A DNA stretch of 64,000 nt. It comes from Flavobacterium cupriresistens. Its GTDB lineage: Bacteria > Bacteroidota > Bacteroidia > Flavobacteriales > Flavobacteriaceae. The stretch spans positions 5,518,001-5,582,000 of the forward strand of contig NZ_CP087134.1 in NCBI RefSeq assembly GCF_020911925.1, given 5' to 3'. This document shows positions 9,200 to 18,508 of this stretch, piece after piece. Below the pieces are notes generated by a model. That model was not told the origin of the DNA and searched no databases. It saw only the letters and a list, made by a program, of their open reading frames with translations. The translations under genes were made by a program, and so were the position numbers. The stretch's first letter is position 1. Each line of letters starts with the position of its first letter.

Positions 9200-9733
9200 T
9201 TACAATGTTTGGTGTAAAAAAGCTACAGCTTCTTTCCATGTATTTACCCGCAAATAGTTTTCTTTCTCTGTATTGTGGAATGAAGTAAACATAATTGGTT
9301 TGCCTGTAAATGAATCTAAATTCTTTGGATGATCATCAATCATATAGTCTGTATTGATGATTCTTTTGCTTCCGCATAAAATGATGTTTTCCCAGCCAAT
9401 AAAAGGAAAATGTTCTTTGAGCCATTCGAATTTTTCTCCGAGCGACACCGGAAATTCCATCGCAGCAGAAACGATAAAGATTTCAAAATTTTCCTGTAAT
9501 AAACGCAAACTTTCGACTGCATCAGGCATTACCGGAATTGTTCGAAAGAAACCCTTAGAATTCACAATACTGTGCAAATCTTCTTTAATTGGAAATGCCT
9601 TTTCCTCACTTAAACCCTGAATGCCTTCTCTCGAGATTTCTATCCCGTGTTTTTCCTTATAAAAGGTAATTAAATGGGTTTCGATATCGGCAATCACGCC
9701 ATCCATATCAATTGCAATTGTTTTCTTATTCAT
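9200..9733 (-). CDS. 5'(3')-deoxyribonucleotidase, HAD superfamily
   Basis: A 177-residue HAD-type phosphatase of the 5'-nucleotidase, deoxy (NT5C) type, which dephosphorylates deoxyribonucleoside monophosphates. HAD motif I is AIDMDGVIAD, giving nucleophile Asp9 and acid Asp11. Motif III/IV is TDYMIDDHPKNLDSF near residues 130-145. The protein is leaderless and cytoplasmic. It is divergent from a DeoR-type regulator with only 92 bases between them, and both promoters sit in a cluster of TGCAA repeats. That arrangement suggests the regulator controls the nucleotidase. Substrate preference is from family knowledge. Confidence 0.85.
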   Translation of the reverse strand: MNKKTIAIDMDGVIADIETHLITFYKEKHGIEISREGIQGLSEEKAFPIKEDLHSIVNSKGFFRTIPVMPDAVESLRLLQENFEIFIVSAAMEFPVSLGEKFEWLKEHFPFIGWENIILCGSKRIINTDYMIDDHPKNLDSFTGKPIMFTSFHNTEKENYLRVNTWKEAVAFLHQTL

Positions 9734-9750
9734 ATTTTTTAAGTTTTTAT

Positions 9751-9820
9751 TGCAACAAAATTATGCAAAAGTTGCAACATATTGCAATAATTAACTTATT
9801 TTTGCAATATAAATTTGCAA
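9751..9820. promoter_or_regulatory. Divergent promoter region with six TGCAA elements
   Basis: TGCAA occurs six times in 70 bases (starting at 9751, 9764, 9773, 9783, 9803 and 9816), most as TTGCAA, itself a palindrome. A rightward -7 box TAAATTTG lies at 9810-9817. A leftward -7 box TAATTTTG (complement of 9756-9763) has a TTG 21 bases upstream. Both putative promoters are thus embedded in the repeats, as expected for a shared operator region. Confidence 0.55.
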
Positions 9821-9825
9821 AACAA

Positions 9826-10575
9826 ATGAAAAAAGAGGAGCGTCAGAAAATAATTTTAGACTATTTGTCTAAAGAACATCGTGTAACTTCAATAGAATTG
9901 AGTGGGTTTCTGAGTGTTTCAGAAGACACTATCAGACGCGATTTAAAAGAACTTTCGGATCAAGGACTTCTAAAGGCTGTTCGTGGGGGTGCTGTTGCTC
10001 CTTCTCCAATTCCGCTGCATTATCGAAAAAGAGAAAAACACGATCTTGAAAACAAAAAAATTATTGCCGAAAAAGCGATCTCCTATCTTAAAGACGGGCA
10101 AGTTGTGTTTATTGATGGCGGAACTACCTCGTTGGCTTTAGTGGCGAGTTTTCCTTATGATTTGAAATTAACGGTCGTTACTAATAGTTTTCCCGTAGCA
10201 GTGTTGGTTGAGGATTTACCTAATATTGAATTAATCTTTGCCGGAGGAAAAATGTGTAAAATCTCTTTTGCAACGGCCAGTATTGAAACGATAGATTTCT
10301 TCAGAAATTTCAGGGCAGATATTTGCATTTTGGGAATCTGCAGTATCCATCATGAACGAGGTATTACAGGAGTTTTTTATGAAGATTCTCTAATTAAACA
10401 GAATATGATTCAAAACTCTAATTTTGTAATAGGCATAAGTTCTGTTGAAAAAGTAGAAACCGCCGAATCTTATTTTGTCTGTCCGATTAAAGACATTGAT
10501 GTACTGGTTACCAATATTTCTCCGGAGGATGAGATTTTTAAAGTGTACAAAAATGCCGGTATCACGATTCTTTAA
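9826..10575 (+). CDS. DeoR/GlpR-family transcriptional regulator
   Basis: A 249-residue repressor-type protein. The N-terminal DeoR winged HTH has the family signature HRVTSIELSGFLSVSEDTIRRDL, then GLLKAVRGGAV. The C-terminal DeoRC sensor domain begins near residue 70 (AEKAISYLKDGQVVFIDGGTTS) and includes a GITGVFYEDSLIKQ motif; this domain usually binds a phosphorylated sugar. I chose the ATG at 9826 because it starts the HTH domain; the upstream in-frame extension covers the promoter repeats and looks non-coding. The divergent deoxynucleotidase is the likely target. Confidence 0.88.
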   Translation: MKKEERQKIILDYLSKEHRVTSIELSGFLSVSEDTIRRDLKELSDQGLLKAVRGGAVAPSPIPLHYRKREKHDLENKKIIAEKAISYLKDGQVVFIDGGTTSLALVASFPYDLKLTVVTNSFPVAVLVEDLPNIELIFAGGKMCKISFATASIETIDFFRNFRADICILGICSIHHERGITGVFYEDSLIKQNMIQNSNFVIGISSVEKVETAESYFVCPIKDIDVLVTNISPEDEIFKVYKNAGITIL

Positions 10576-10587
10576 TCTTTAAAATAA

Positions 10588-10628
10588 AAAACCTTCCGAA
10601 ATTAAACTCCGGAAGGTTTGTTTTTACA
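10588..10628 (+). terminator. Intrinsic terminator after the DeoR gene
   Basis: AAACCTTCCG paired with CGGAAGGTTT, preceded by an A-run and followed by GTTTTT. It sits between convergent genes and may also end the sulfatase transcript. A nearly identical stem (AAACCTTCC/GGAAGGTTT) occurs at 12564-12604. Confidence 0.8.
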
Positions 10629-10649
10629 ATTAAAAAAATTTCTTCTTTA

Positions 10650-12203
10650 TTAATTTTTAGCCTGAGTCATTTTTGCCATGACTTCATCTAAATTAAAACT
10701 TGCCGGTTTTTGTCTTGGCGGAAATTCTTTAAAAGATTGCAGCCAATTTGCCACTAAAGCAGTAGATCCGTAATTTAAATAAACATGGTGTACAAGCCAG
10801 TTATCATACAGCAACGATTTGTCTCCACGTTCAAATGGATCGATATACATATCAAATATGTTAGGCAGTCTTAATTTCTCAAACTCTTTTCTCCAGATAT
10901 CCAATCCTTCATTATTTTGTTCGATAAAAACCGTTTTCCATCTTCCGTAACGAATGGCAAAAACATCACCATCATCACTCCAATAGATAAATTCTTTACG
11001 CGGTGATTCTTTTACTTCTCCTTTAAAAAACGGAATCAGATTATATCCGTCAAGATGTACTTTAAAGCTCTTTTTACCTACTTTGTATCCTTTAAGACAC
11101 TTCTGCACTACATCCGGTTCGCCGGCAGCAGCAACCACCGTTGGCAATATATCTTCATGTGCAAACATGTCTGTAGTATAAATTGTGCCGGGTTTGATTA
11201 CACCAGGCCAGCGAATTACAGTCGGTACGCGATACCCACCTTCCCAATTGGTTGCTTTTTCTCCTCGAAAAGGAGTGCTTCCTCCATCTGGCCATGTCAT
11301 TAATTCGGTACCATTATCGGTTGTATAGATGACAATTGTATTTTCTGAAATGCCAAGATCATCCAGTTTTTTTAGTAATTTACCAATATCATCATCATGC
11401 TCCGTCATACCATCAGCCTGCAAACCAAGGCCTGTTTTACCCTCATATTCCTTACTAAGATGGGTAAAAATATGCATCCTGGTCGAATTGAAATAACAAA
11501 AGAATGGTTTGTCGGCCTTAACTTGTTTGTCCATAAAATCCATTGCCGCATTGGTAAATTCAGTGTCTACAGTTCTCATTCTTTCAATGGTAAGAGCTCC
11601 TGTATCTTCTATTTTCTGTGTTCCGTCTGCATTCACCCAAGTATGCATTACACCACGTGGCTCGAAGGCTTTTTTGAATTCGGGATTCTTTGGATAATCG
11701 GGACTTTCTGGCTCTTCTTCTGCATTAAGATGATAGAGATTACCGAAAAACTCATCAAATCCATGCATTGTTGGTAAGAATTCGTCTTTGTCTCCAAGAT
11801 GGTTTTTACCAAATTGCCCGGTTGCATATCCCTGTCCTTTTAACAATTCTGCGATGGTAGGGTCTTCGGGTTTCAAACCCACATCTGCACCGGGAATTCC
11901 AACTTTTGTAAGTCCGGTTCGGATGGGTGATTGCCCTGTTATAAAGGCGGCACGACCGGCAGTACAACTTTGCTGTGCATACCAGGTCATAAATAAGGCT
12001 CCTTCACTCGCAATGCGATCGATATTAGGTGTTCTAAAACCCATAAGGCCTCGATTATAGCAACTTGGGTTAAACCAACCGATGTCGTCACCCATAATCA
12101 CTAAAACGTTCATTTTTTTATTCTTTTGTGCTTGCAATCCTGTTAGAAAAAAACACATAAAAGCAATAAAAACCATGCTTTTAAATTTGATAAATTTTTT
12201 CAT
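10650..12203 (-). CDS. Secreted arylsulfatase-type sulfatase (Cys-type)
   Basis: Sulfatases hydrolyse sulfate esters using a formylglycine made from a Cys or Ser in the motif C/S-x-P/A-x-R. Here the motif is CTAGR (Cys80-Arg84) within SCTAGRAAFITGQSPIRTG. Calcium-site residues are visible as GDDIGW near the start and TTDNGTE in the second half. The N-terminus is a clear signal peptide ending LQAQ, so the enzyme is exported. I chose the ATG at 12203 because it begins that signal; the frame continues upstream to 12302 without support. Length 517 residues is normal. The substrate is unknown and no sulfatase-maturating enzyme is seen nearby. Confidence 0.9.
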   Translation of the reverse strand: MKKFIKFKSMVFIAFMCFFLTGLQAQKNKKMNVLVIMGDDIGWFNPSCYNRGLMGFRTPNIDRIASEGALFMTWYAQQSCTAGRAAFITGQSPIRTGLTKVGIPGADVGLKPEDPTIAELLKGQGYATGQFGKNHLGDKDEFLPTMHGFDEFFGNLYHLNAEEEPESPDYPKNPEFKKAFEPRGVMHTWVNADGTQKIEDTGALTIERMRTVDTEFTNAAMDFMDKQVKADKPFFCYFNSTRMHIFTHLSKEYEGKTGLGLQADGMTEHDDDIGKLLKKLDDLGISENTIVIYTTDNGTELMTWPDGGSTPFRGEKATNWEGGYRVPTVIRWPGVIKPGTIYTTDMFAHEDILPTVVAAAGEPDVVQKCLKGYKVGKKSFKVHLDGYNLIPFFKGEVKESPRKEFIYWSDDGDVFAIRYGRWKTVFIEQNNEGLDIWRKEFEKLRLPNIFDMYIDPFERGDKSLLYDNWLVHHVYLNYGSTALVANWLQSFKEFPPRQKPASFNLDEVMAKMTQAKN

Positions 12204-12563
12204 AATTAAATCATTTTGGTTTTTAATTTGTTCATACTCAAAAAATATACAAGCTAAACCCCAATGGGTACAGGGAATAGTGTTTTTACAAATAAAACTC
12301 AAGTGCTAAAAAGAAAATTTAAAAAACCTGCAAAGCTGGTTTATGAGGCCTATAGAGAAAAGGGGCATGCTCAAAAGGGAATTGGCTCAAGAAAAAAAAC
12401 AAGCTAATATACTAATTTTCAATACAATACACAATAATCAAATCGTACCTTAAATTTGAAAAAATCAGGAATATAACTTTAGAAATAAAAGCCAGCAAAA
12501 AAAATACAGATCAAAACAGTCCTAAGAAACAGGAACAATCTACTAAAAACAAATTTCTTTAAA
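12204..12563. other. Intergenic region, no gene seen
   Basis: About 360 bases upstream of the sulfatase gene. AT-rich, with no protein-like ORF and no obvious repeat. It probably contains the sulfatase promoter. Confidence 0.45.
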
Positions 12564-12604
12564 ATAAAAAACCTTCCTCGAGCGAACTCTTGGAAGGTTT
12601 TTGT
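12564..12604 (-). terminator. Intrinsic terminator of the RND efflux operon
   Basis: AAAACCTTCC paired with GGAAGGTTTT and flanked by A- and T-rich runs. It lies 21 bases past the stop of the outer membrane factor gene. The stem closely matches the terminator at 10588-10628. Confidence 0.8.
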
Positions 12605-12624
12605 CTACAATTCAAAAACACTCT

Positions 12625-14058
12625 TTATTTCCAACCTCCACCTAAGTCTTTGTAAACATGGACTGCGGCATTTAATTGGTCCTTTTTAGTTTCTATCAAT
12701 TCTAATTTAGATTCTAAAGCATCTCTTTGTGTCATCAGAACTTCAAAATAATCTACTCTGGCAGATTTAAATAAGTCATTTGAAACATCGATAGAAGTAT
12801 TTAAAGCCGCTACTTGTTTTGATTTTAAGTCGTAGCTTTTTTCTAAATTATTAATTTTTGAAAGTTCATTCGAAACTTCAATATAAGCATTCAAAACCGT
12901 ACGATCGTAATTGTACAACGCCTGAAGTTGTCTTGCATTGGCGTTACTGAACTCTGCTTTGATTGCATTTCTGTTGATCAACGGTGCAGCAAGATCTCCT
13001 GCTAAAGAATACAATAACGATTCCGGAAACGTTAGTAAATAGGATGGATTGAAAGCATTTACACCTATCGCCGCCGAAATATCCAGAGACGGATAAAATT
13101 CGGCACGTGCTACTTTTACATCCAGTTTTGCAGCTGTAAGCTCCATTTCTGCTTGTTTAATGTCAGGACGATTCTGCAATAATTGAGACGGAATTCCGGA
13201 ACTAACTGTTGATGGCAACAAACTTAAAAAGTTGTTTCTATCTCGCTTAATTTCCTGTGGATATTGACCCACCAAAAAGTTAATCCTGTTTTCCGTCTCT
13301 TTTATTTGCTGAAGAATGACAAACTCTTTGCTTTTAGAATCCATCACCTCTGCCTGAAATTTCTGAACTCCTAATTCAGTTGCTCTGGCTGCTTGTTTTT
13401 GAATTTTTACAATTTCTAACGCGTTCGATTGCAATTCTATATTTTGTTTTACAATATCCAACTGACTGTCAAGCGCCAATAATTCATAATACGAACTGGC
13501 GATCTCTGCAATCAGGTTGGTAACTACGAAATTTTTTCCTTCTATGGTTGACAAATATCGGCTCACTGCTGCTTTCTTAGAATTTCGCAATTTTTTCCAG
13601 ATATCTACTTCCCAATTCGCATAAGCTGCAACTACAAAATCACCTAACGGATCCGGAGTTTCTTTACCCGGTTTGATTTCTGTAGTGGCATCACCGGCTC
13701 CCTGACTTGTATATCTTCCTACTTTCTCTACTCCTGCACCTGCTCTCACACCAACAGTTGGTAGATACGCTCCTTTTTTAATACGAACATCGTTTTTCGC
13801 AATCTCTATTTCCTGCAAAGTGATCATTAATTCCTGATTGTTTTTCAGCGCCGTATCAATCAACTGTACCAGATTTTGATCTTTAAAGAAATCACGCCAC
13901 GGAATAGTAGCGGTATTAATTGTATCCTTACTGTTAGTGTACGCCTCAGGAACAATCTTTTTATTTGAAGTTTCGGCTGTGGCCTGTGGTGCCTTGCAGC
14001 TAACTGCTGCAAGACAAAGACCTAACACAATACTATATTGTAACTTAAATTTATACAT
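12625..14058 (-). CDS. Outer membrane efflux lipoprotein (TolC/NodT family) of the RND pump
   Basis: The outer membrane channel of a tripartite RND efflux system, 477 residues. The N-terminus MYKFKLQYSIVLGLCLAAVSC carries a lipobox with lipidated Cys21, as in the OprM/NodT branch. The two-repeat outer membrane factor layout is visible: LIDTALKNNQELMITLQEIEIAKNDVRI in the first half and LLQNRPDIKQAEMELTAAKLDVKVARAEFYPSLDIS in the second. I preferred the ATG at 14058 over an in-frame TTG at 14070. The start overlaps the end of the pump gene by 8 bases, indicating translational coupling. It is the last gene of the operon. Confidence 0.9.
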   Translation of the reverse strand: MYKFKLQYSIVLGLCLAAVSCKAPQATAETSNKKIVPEAYTNSKDTINTATIPWRDFFKDQNLVQLIDTALKNNQELMITLQEIEIAKNDVRIKKGAYLPTVGVRAGAGVEKVGRYTSQGAGDATTEIKPGKETPDPLGDFVVAAYANWEVDIWKKLRNSKKAAVSRYLSTIEGKNFVVTNLIAEIASSYYELLALDSQLDIVKQNIELQSNALEIVKIQKQAARATELGVQKFQAEVMDSKSKEFVILQQIKETENRINFLVGQYPQEIKRDRNNFLSLLPSTVSSGIPSQLLQNRPDIKQAEMELTAAKLDVKVARAEFYPSLDISAAIGVNAFNPSYLLTFPESLLYSLAGDLAAPLINRNAIKAEFSNANARQLQALYNYDRTVLNAYIEVSNELSKINNLEKSYDLKSKQVAALNTSIDVSNDLFKSARVDYFEVLMTQRDALESKLELIETKKDQLNAAVHVYKDLGGGWK

Positions 14059-17000
14059 GATTATTGTCAATTTCTTCTGTTAATGGATTCTCTTCTTCAT
14101 GTTTTACCAATTTGTGTTTCTCTGAGATTTTGGCAAAAATGTAATACAATCCCGGAATAATAAATACCCCACAAATGGTTCCTATAAGCATACCTCCTGC
14201 AGCCGCAGTACCAATAGTTCTGTTACCGATTTTACCCGGACCAGTAGCAAAAGCAAGCGGTAATAATCCTGCGATAAAAGCAAATGAAGTCATTAAAATA
14301 GGACGGAACCTTGCTTTTGATCCTTCCATAGCCGACTCAAAAACTGATTTTCCTGCAGCATGTCTTTGGATTGCAAACTCTACAATCAATACGGCATTTT
14401 TACCCAGTAAACCAATAAGCATTACCATCGCAACCTGCGCATAAATATTGTTCTCTAATCCTGTTAGTTTTAATAAAAGGAAAGCTCCGAAAATACCTGC
14501 CGGTAAAGAGAAAATTACGGATAACGGAAGAATGAAACTTTCGTATTGTGCTGCTAAAACCAGGTATACAAACCCTAAACAAATCAAAAATACCCAAATG
14601 GCCTGATTCCCTTGTGCCACCTCATCGGCAGAAATACCTGCCCAGTCAATGTCATATCCTCTTGGTAGTTTTTTGGCGGCAACTTCCTGAATTACTTTAA
14701 TGGCTGTACCGGAACTATATCCCGGAGCTGCTCCACCACTAATTTCTGTAGACGTATACATATTGTGTCTCGTAATTTCCGAAAGACCGTATACTTTTTC
14801 TAATTTCATGAAGGCAGAAAACGGCACCATTTCGTCGCGGTTATTCTTCACATACAGTTTTAAAATGTCGTCCGGTTGTGCACGGTATTCCGGTGCTGCC
14901 TGAACGATTACTTTATAATTAATTCCGTATTTAATAAAACTGATTTCATAGTTACTTCCGACAAGAGTAGACAAAGTATTCATCGCATTTTCGATAGAAA
15001 CTCCTTTTTGTTGTGCCAAATCATTGTCCACTTTCATCATATACTGAGGAAAACTGGCACTAAAGAAACTAAATACGTTAGTTAACTCGGGACGTTTGTT
15101 TAATTCTTCTACAAACTCTTTATTAACCGCTTCCAGTTTTTTGAAATCACTGGTACCAGTTTTATCCAATAAACGAAGTTCAAATCCTCCTGCTGCTCCA
15201 TATCCCGGTACGGCTGGCGGCTGGAAAAATTCAATATTAGCACCCGGGATATCTTTTGATCTTTCTTCAAGCTCTATCATAATTTCCTGAACCGATTCTT
15301 TACGATCGTTCCAGTCTTTCAGGTTGATCAAACAAGTTCCTGCATTCGATCCTGTACCCTCTGTCAAAATTTCATAACCGGCCAATGAAGAAACTGATTT
15401 TACACCGTCTATTTTTTCGGCTTCTTTCTGTAATTCCTCAGCAATATGATTGGTTCTTTCTAATGAAGATCCCGGTGGTGTCTGAATAATTGCATAAAAC
15501 ATTCCCTGATCCTCATTTGGAATAAATCCGGAAGGAACAGTGCTGCTTACCAGCCAGGTTCCGGCACAAAAACCAAGAAGTACCACTATAGTAACTACTT
15601 TTCTGTCTACAATTTTGGCTAATACATTTTGGTATTTACCCTGCGCCAGATTAAACTTATTGTTGAAACCATCTATAAACCTGTTTACCGGTGTTTTCTT
15701 TTTAGGCTTACCATGATTATTTTTTAACATCATTGCACAAAGTGCCGGTGTCAAAGTCAAGGCCACAATACCCGAAAGTATAATTGCGGTAGCCATTGTA
15801 ATCGAAAACTGTCTGTAAAATACCCCAACCGGACCGGACATAAAAGCAACCGGAATAAATACGGCAGCCATCAGGAACGTAATTGCGATAATAGCTCCAG
15901 CGATCTCATGCATCGCTTTTTTAGTCGCTTTAAAGGCTGAAAGATGTTCTTCTTCCATCTTGGCGTGAACGGCTTCAATAACCACAATCGCATCATCGAC
16001 GACGACCCCAATTGCCAAAACCAAAGCGAATAACGTAATCAAATTCAATGAAATATCGAAAAATTGCATGAACACAAAAGTTCCAACCAACGAAACCGGT
16101 ACGGCAATTGCCGGAATAACGGTAGAACGCCAGTCTCCTAAGAAAAGGAATACCACTAATCCTACCAGAATAAAAGCTTCAATCAAAGTGTGAATTACTT
16201 TTTCGATAGAAGCATCAAGGAATTTAGAAACGTCATACGAGATTTCATACTCCATTCCTTTTGGAAACTTTTGCTTAATTTTTTCCAGTTTGGCTTTTAC
16301 GTCTTCAATAACCTGATTGGCGTTACTTCCGAAAGATTGTTTTAGTACAATTGCGGCAGAAGGTCTTCCATTCAAATTCGAATAAATATCATACATTGAA
16401 CTTCCAAATTCTACTTTTGCAATATCTTTCAAACGCAAAAGTTCCCCATTGCTATTCGATCGTACTACAATATTCTCGTATTGCTCTTTGTTTGTAAAAC
16501 GTCCTGAATATTTCAATACATATTCAAATGCCTGAGAGCGTTTACCGGAACTTTCTCCTGTTTTACCCGGCGAAGCTTCCAAACTCTGACTTGATAATGC
16601 TTCCATTACCTCGTCGGCAGAAATTTTATACGCCAACATTCTATCGGGTTTTAACCAGATACGCATGGCATATTCACGCGTTCCTAAAATATCTCCTGAT
16701 CCAACACCGTTAACCCTTTTCAATTCTGACAATACATTGATATCGGCATAATTGTATAGAAACTTCATGTCGGTATTTTTATCCGTGCTGTAAAGATTCA
16801 CATACATCAACATACTCGGAACTTCACGGGTAATCTTTACTCCCTCTCTTACTACTAACGGAGGTAGTTTATTGGTAACTGAAGCGACACGGTTTTGAAC
16901 GTTAATGGCTGCTTGATTTGGGTCTGTACCTAAATTAAAAACCACTTGTATACTCGCCTCACCGTCGTTACCGGCATCAGAAGTCATATATTTCATTCCC

Positions 17001-17218
17001 GGTACACCATTTAGGGCTCTTTCTAAAGGAATAACAACCGATTTGATCATCAACTCTCCGTTAGATCCAGGGTAATCTGCTGTAACGTTTACCATTGGAG
17101 GAGAAATCGAAGGGAATTGGGTAATCGGTAAATTTAGTACCGACAATACCCCTAAAAAGACAATGATCAACGATATTACAATCGACAGTACAGGTCTTTG
17201 AATAAATTTATTAAACAT
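14051..17218 (-). CDS. RND-family multidrug efflux pump (HAE1/AcrB type)
   Basis: A 1055-residue inner-membrane proton antiporter of normal AcrB length. The N-terminal FIQRPVLSIVISLIIVFLGVLSVLNLPITQFPSISPP is the HAE1 start. TM4 carries the paired Asp of the proton relay in VVVDDAIVVIEAV, and TM10 carries the matching Lys in GLLGKNAVLIVEFA. Two large periplasmic loops follow TM1 and TM7. It forms a complex with the lipoprotein adaptor upstream (34 bases away) and the outer membrane factor downstream (overlapping). Typical substrates are hydrophobic or amphiphilic drugs and bile-like compounds, but specificity is not readable here. Confidence 0.95.
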   Translation of the reverse strand: MFNKFIQRPVLSIVISLIIVFLGVLSVLNLPITQFPSISPPMVNVTADYPGSNGELMIKSVVIPLERALNGVPGMKYMTSDAGNDGEASIQVVFNLGTDPNQAAINVQNRVASVTNKLPPLVVREGVKITREVPSMLMYVNLYSTDKNTDMKFLYNYADINVLSELKRVNGVGSGDILGTREYAMRIWLKPDRMLAYKISADEVMEALSSQSLEASPGKTGESSGKRSQAFEYVLKYSGRFTNKEQYENIVVRSNSNGELLRLKDIAKVEFGSSMYDIYSNLNGRPSAAIVLKQSFGSNANQVIEDVKAKLEKIKQKFPKGMEYEISYDVSKFLDASIEKVIHTLIEAFILVGLVVFLFLGDWRSTVIPAIAVPVSLVGTFVFMQFFDISLNLITLFALVLAIGVVVDDAIVVIEAVHAKMEEEHLSAFKATKKAMHEIAGAIIAITFLMAAVFIPVAFMSGPVGVFYRQFSITMATAIILSGIVALTLTPALCAMMLKNNHGKPKKKTPVNRFIDGFNNKFNLAQGKYQNVLAKIVDRKVVTIVVLLGFCAGTWLVSSTVPSGFIPNEDQGMFYAIIQTPPGSSLERTNHIAEELQKEAEKIDGVKSVSSLAGYEILTEGTGSNAGTCLINLKDWNDRKESVQEIMIELEERSKDIPGANIEFFQPPAVPGYGAAGGFELRLLDKTGTSDFKKLEAVNKEFVEELNKRPELTNVFSFFSASFPQYMMKVDNDLAQQKGVSIENAMNTLSTLVGSNYEISFIKYGINYKVIVQAAPEYRAQPDDILKLYVKNNRDEMVPFSAFMKLEKVYGLSEITRHNMYTSTEISGGAAPGYSSGTAIKVIQEVAAKKLPRGYDIDWAGISADEVAQGNQAIWVFLICLGFVYLVLAAQYESFILPLSVIFSLPAGIFGAFLLLKLTGLENNIYAQVAMVMLIGLLGKNAVLIVEFAIQRHAAGKSVFESAMEGSKARFRPILMTSFAFIAGLLPLAFATGPGKIGNRTIGTAAAGGMLIGTICGVFIIPGLYYIFAKISEKHKLVKHEEENPLTEEIDNNHV

Positions 17219-17252
17219 TTTTGTATTTTTTTAATGATTAAACCAATCAGAC

Positions 17253-18335
17253 CTATTCTGCTTTAACGCGTAAATGATTCATGACTTTCGCGGGAGCTTG
17301 GAATTCATATTGAATTTTATCATTCTCTTTTACTTTCTGAACACCTTCCAGTAAAATTTTATCATTTTCAGCAAGTCCGCTGCTTACCACATACAAATCA
17401 GGGATTTCACCTGTAATGGTGATTTCTTTTGAACTTACTTTATTGCTTTTATCTACAACAAAAACATATTTTTTATCCTGAATTTCATAGGTTGCTTTTT
17501 GTGGAATCACAATCGCATTTTTAAGAGGCACAAGCATTTGAACTTGTCCTGTCTCCCCGTTTCTAAGCAATTTTCCGGTATTAGGGAATCTCGCTCTAAA
17601 GGCAATATTTCCTGTTTCGTTATTAAACTCACTTTCGATCAGTTCAACGTTCCCTTTGTATTTAAACGTTTCCCCATTAGCCAAAACCAAACCAACTTTA
17701 GCGTCGGCACGATCTTTAATATTCGTTTGATATTGAAGATATTCCGGTTCTGAAACATTAAAATAAGCAAACATCTGACTGTTGTCAGAAAGGCTTGTTA
17801 ATAATTCACCTTCGTCAATAAGGCTTCCTAATTTTAATGGAATTCTGTCAATGGTTCCGTCAAACGGAGCTCTGATTTCGGTAAAAGACAAATGAAGTTT
17901 TGCAAGGGCCACTTCTGCTTTTGCTGCCTGAAGTTTAGACATGGCAACAGCTTGTTCGTTTCTGGAAACGATGTTTTTATCTGCTAATGTTTTGGTATTC
18001 TGTAATTCTATTTCGGCAGCTTTTTGTTCAGCTTGCGCTTTAAGTAATTCAGCTTCATACATTTTAGGCATGATTCTGAATAAAATTTGGCCTGCTTTTA
18101 CAAACTGACCTTCGTCTACGTAGATGTTTTGCAGGAAACCTTTTTCTTGAGCACGTATTTCGATGTTTCGAACCGATTTAATCTGCGAAACATACTGTTT
18201 AGTAAATGAAGTATCAATTTTTACAGGATTTGTAACTGTAAACTTTTCAACTTCTTCTTTTTCTTCTTTTTTTGATGTACAACTTGTAAGGCACAACAAG
18301 GCAACTAAGCCTGTTAACACGACAATTCTTTTCAT
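17253..18335 (-). CDS. RND efflux periplasmic adaptor lipoprotein (membrane fusion protein)
   Basis: A 360-residue membrane fusion protein that bridges the RND pump and outer membrane channel. A lipobox (VALLCLTSC, Cys19) anchors it in the inner membrane. The order is lipoyl/biotinyl-like half (VRNIEIRAQEKGFLQNIYVDEGQFVKAGQILF), a short coiled-coil hairpin (about residues 85-145), the second lipoyl half (LSFTEIRAPFDGTIDRIPLKLGSLID), then beta-barrel and membrane-proximal domains. It is the first gene of the operon; no local regulator gene adjoins it. Confidence 0.93.
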   Translation of the reverse strand: MKRIVVLTGLVALLCLTSCTSKKEEKEEVEKFTVTNPVKIDTSFTKQYVSQIKSVRNIEIRAQEKGFLQNIYVDEGQFVKAGQILFRIMPKMYEAELLKAQAEQKAAEIELQNTKTLADKNIVSRNEQAVAMSKLQAAKAEVALAKLHLSFTEIRAPFDGTIDRIPLKLGSLIDEGELLTSLSDNSQMFAYFNVSEPEYLQYQTNIKDRADAKVGLVLANGETFKYKGNVELIESEFNNETGNIAFRARFPNTGKLLRNGETGQVQMLVPLKNAIVIPQKATYEIQDKKYVFVVDKSNKVSSKEITITGEIPDLYVVSSGLAENDKILLEGVQKVKENDKIQYEFQAPAKVMNHLRVKAE

Positions 18336-18508
18336 GAGTATAATAAATGGAAATTAAGCGATTGAATGCTGGGAACAGGAATTCCCCAGGTCTGAAAATA
18401 AAATCAGTCGCCAGAATATAACGTGAAACGGTAGAATGAAAAAGTATCTTAAAAATACAATTCGCACTTATGCAGGATCACACTATGGCAACCGATGTAT
18501 AAGTCGAA

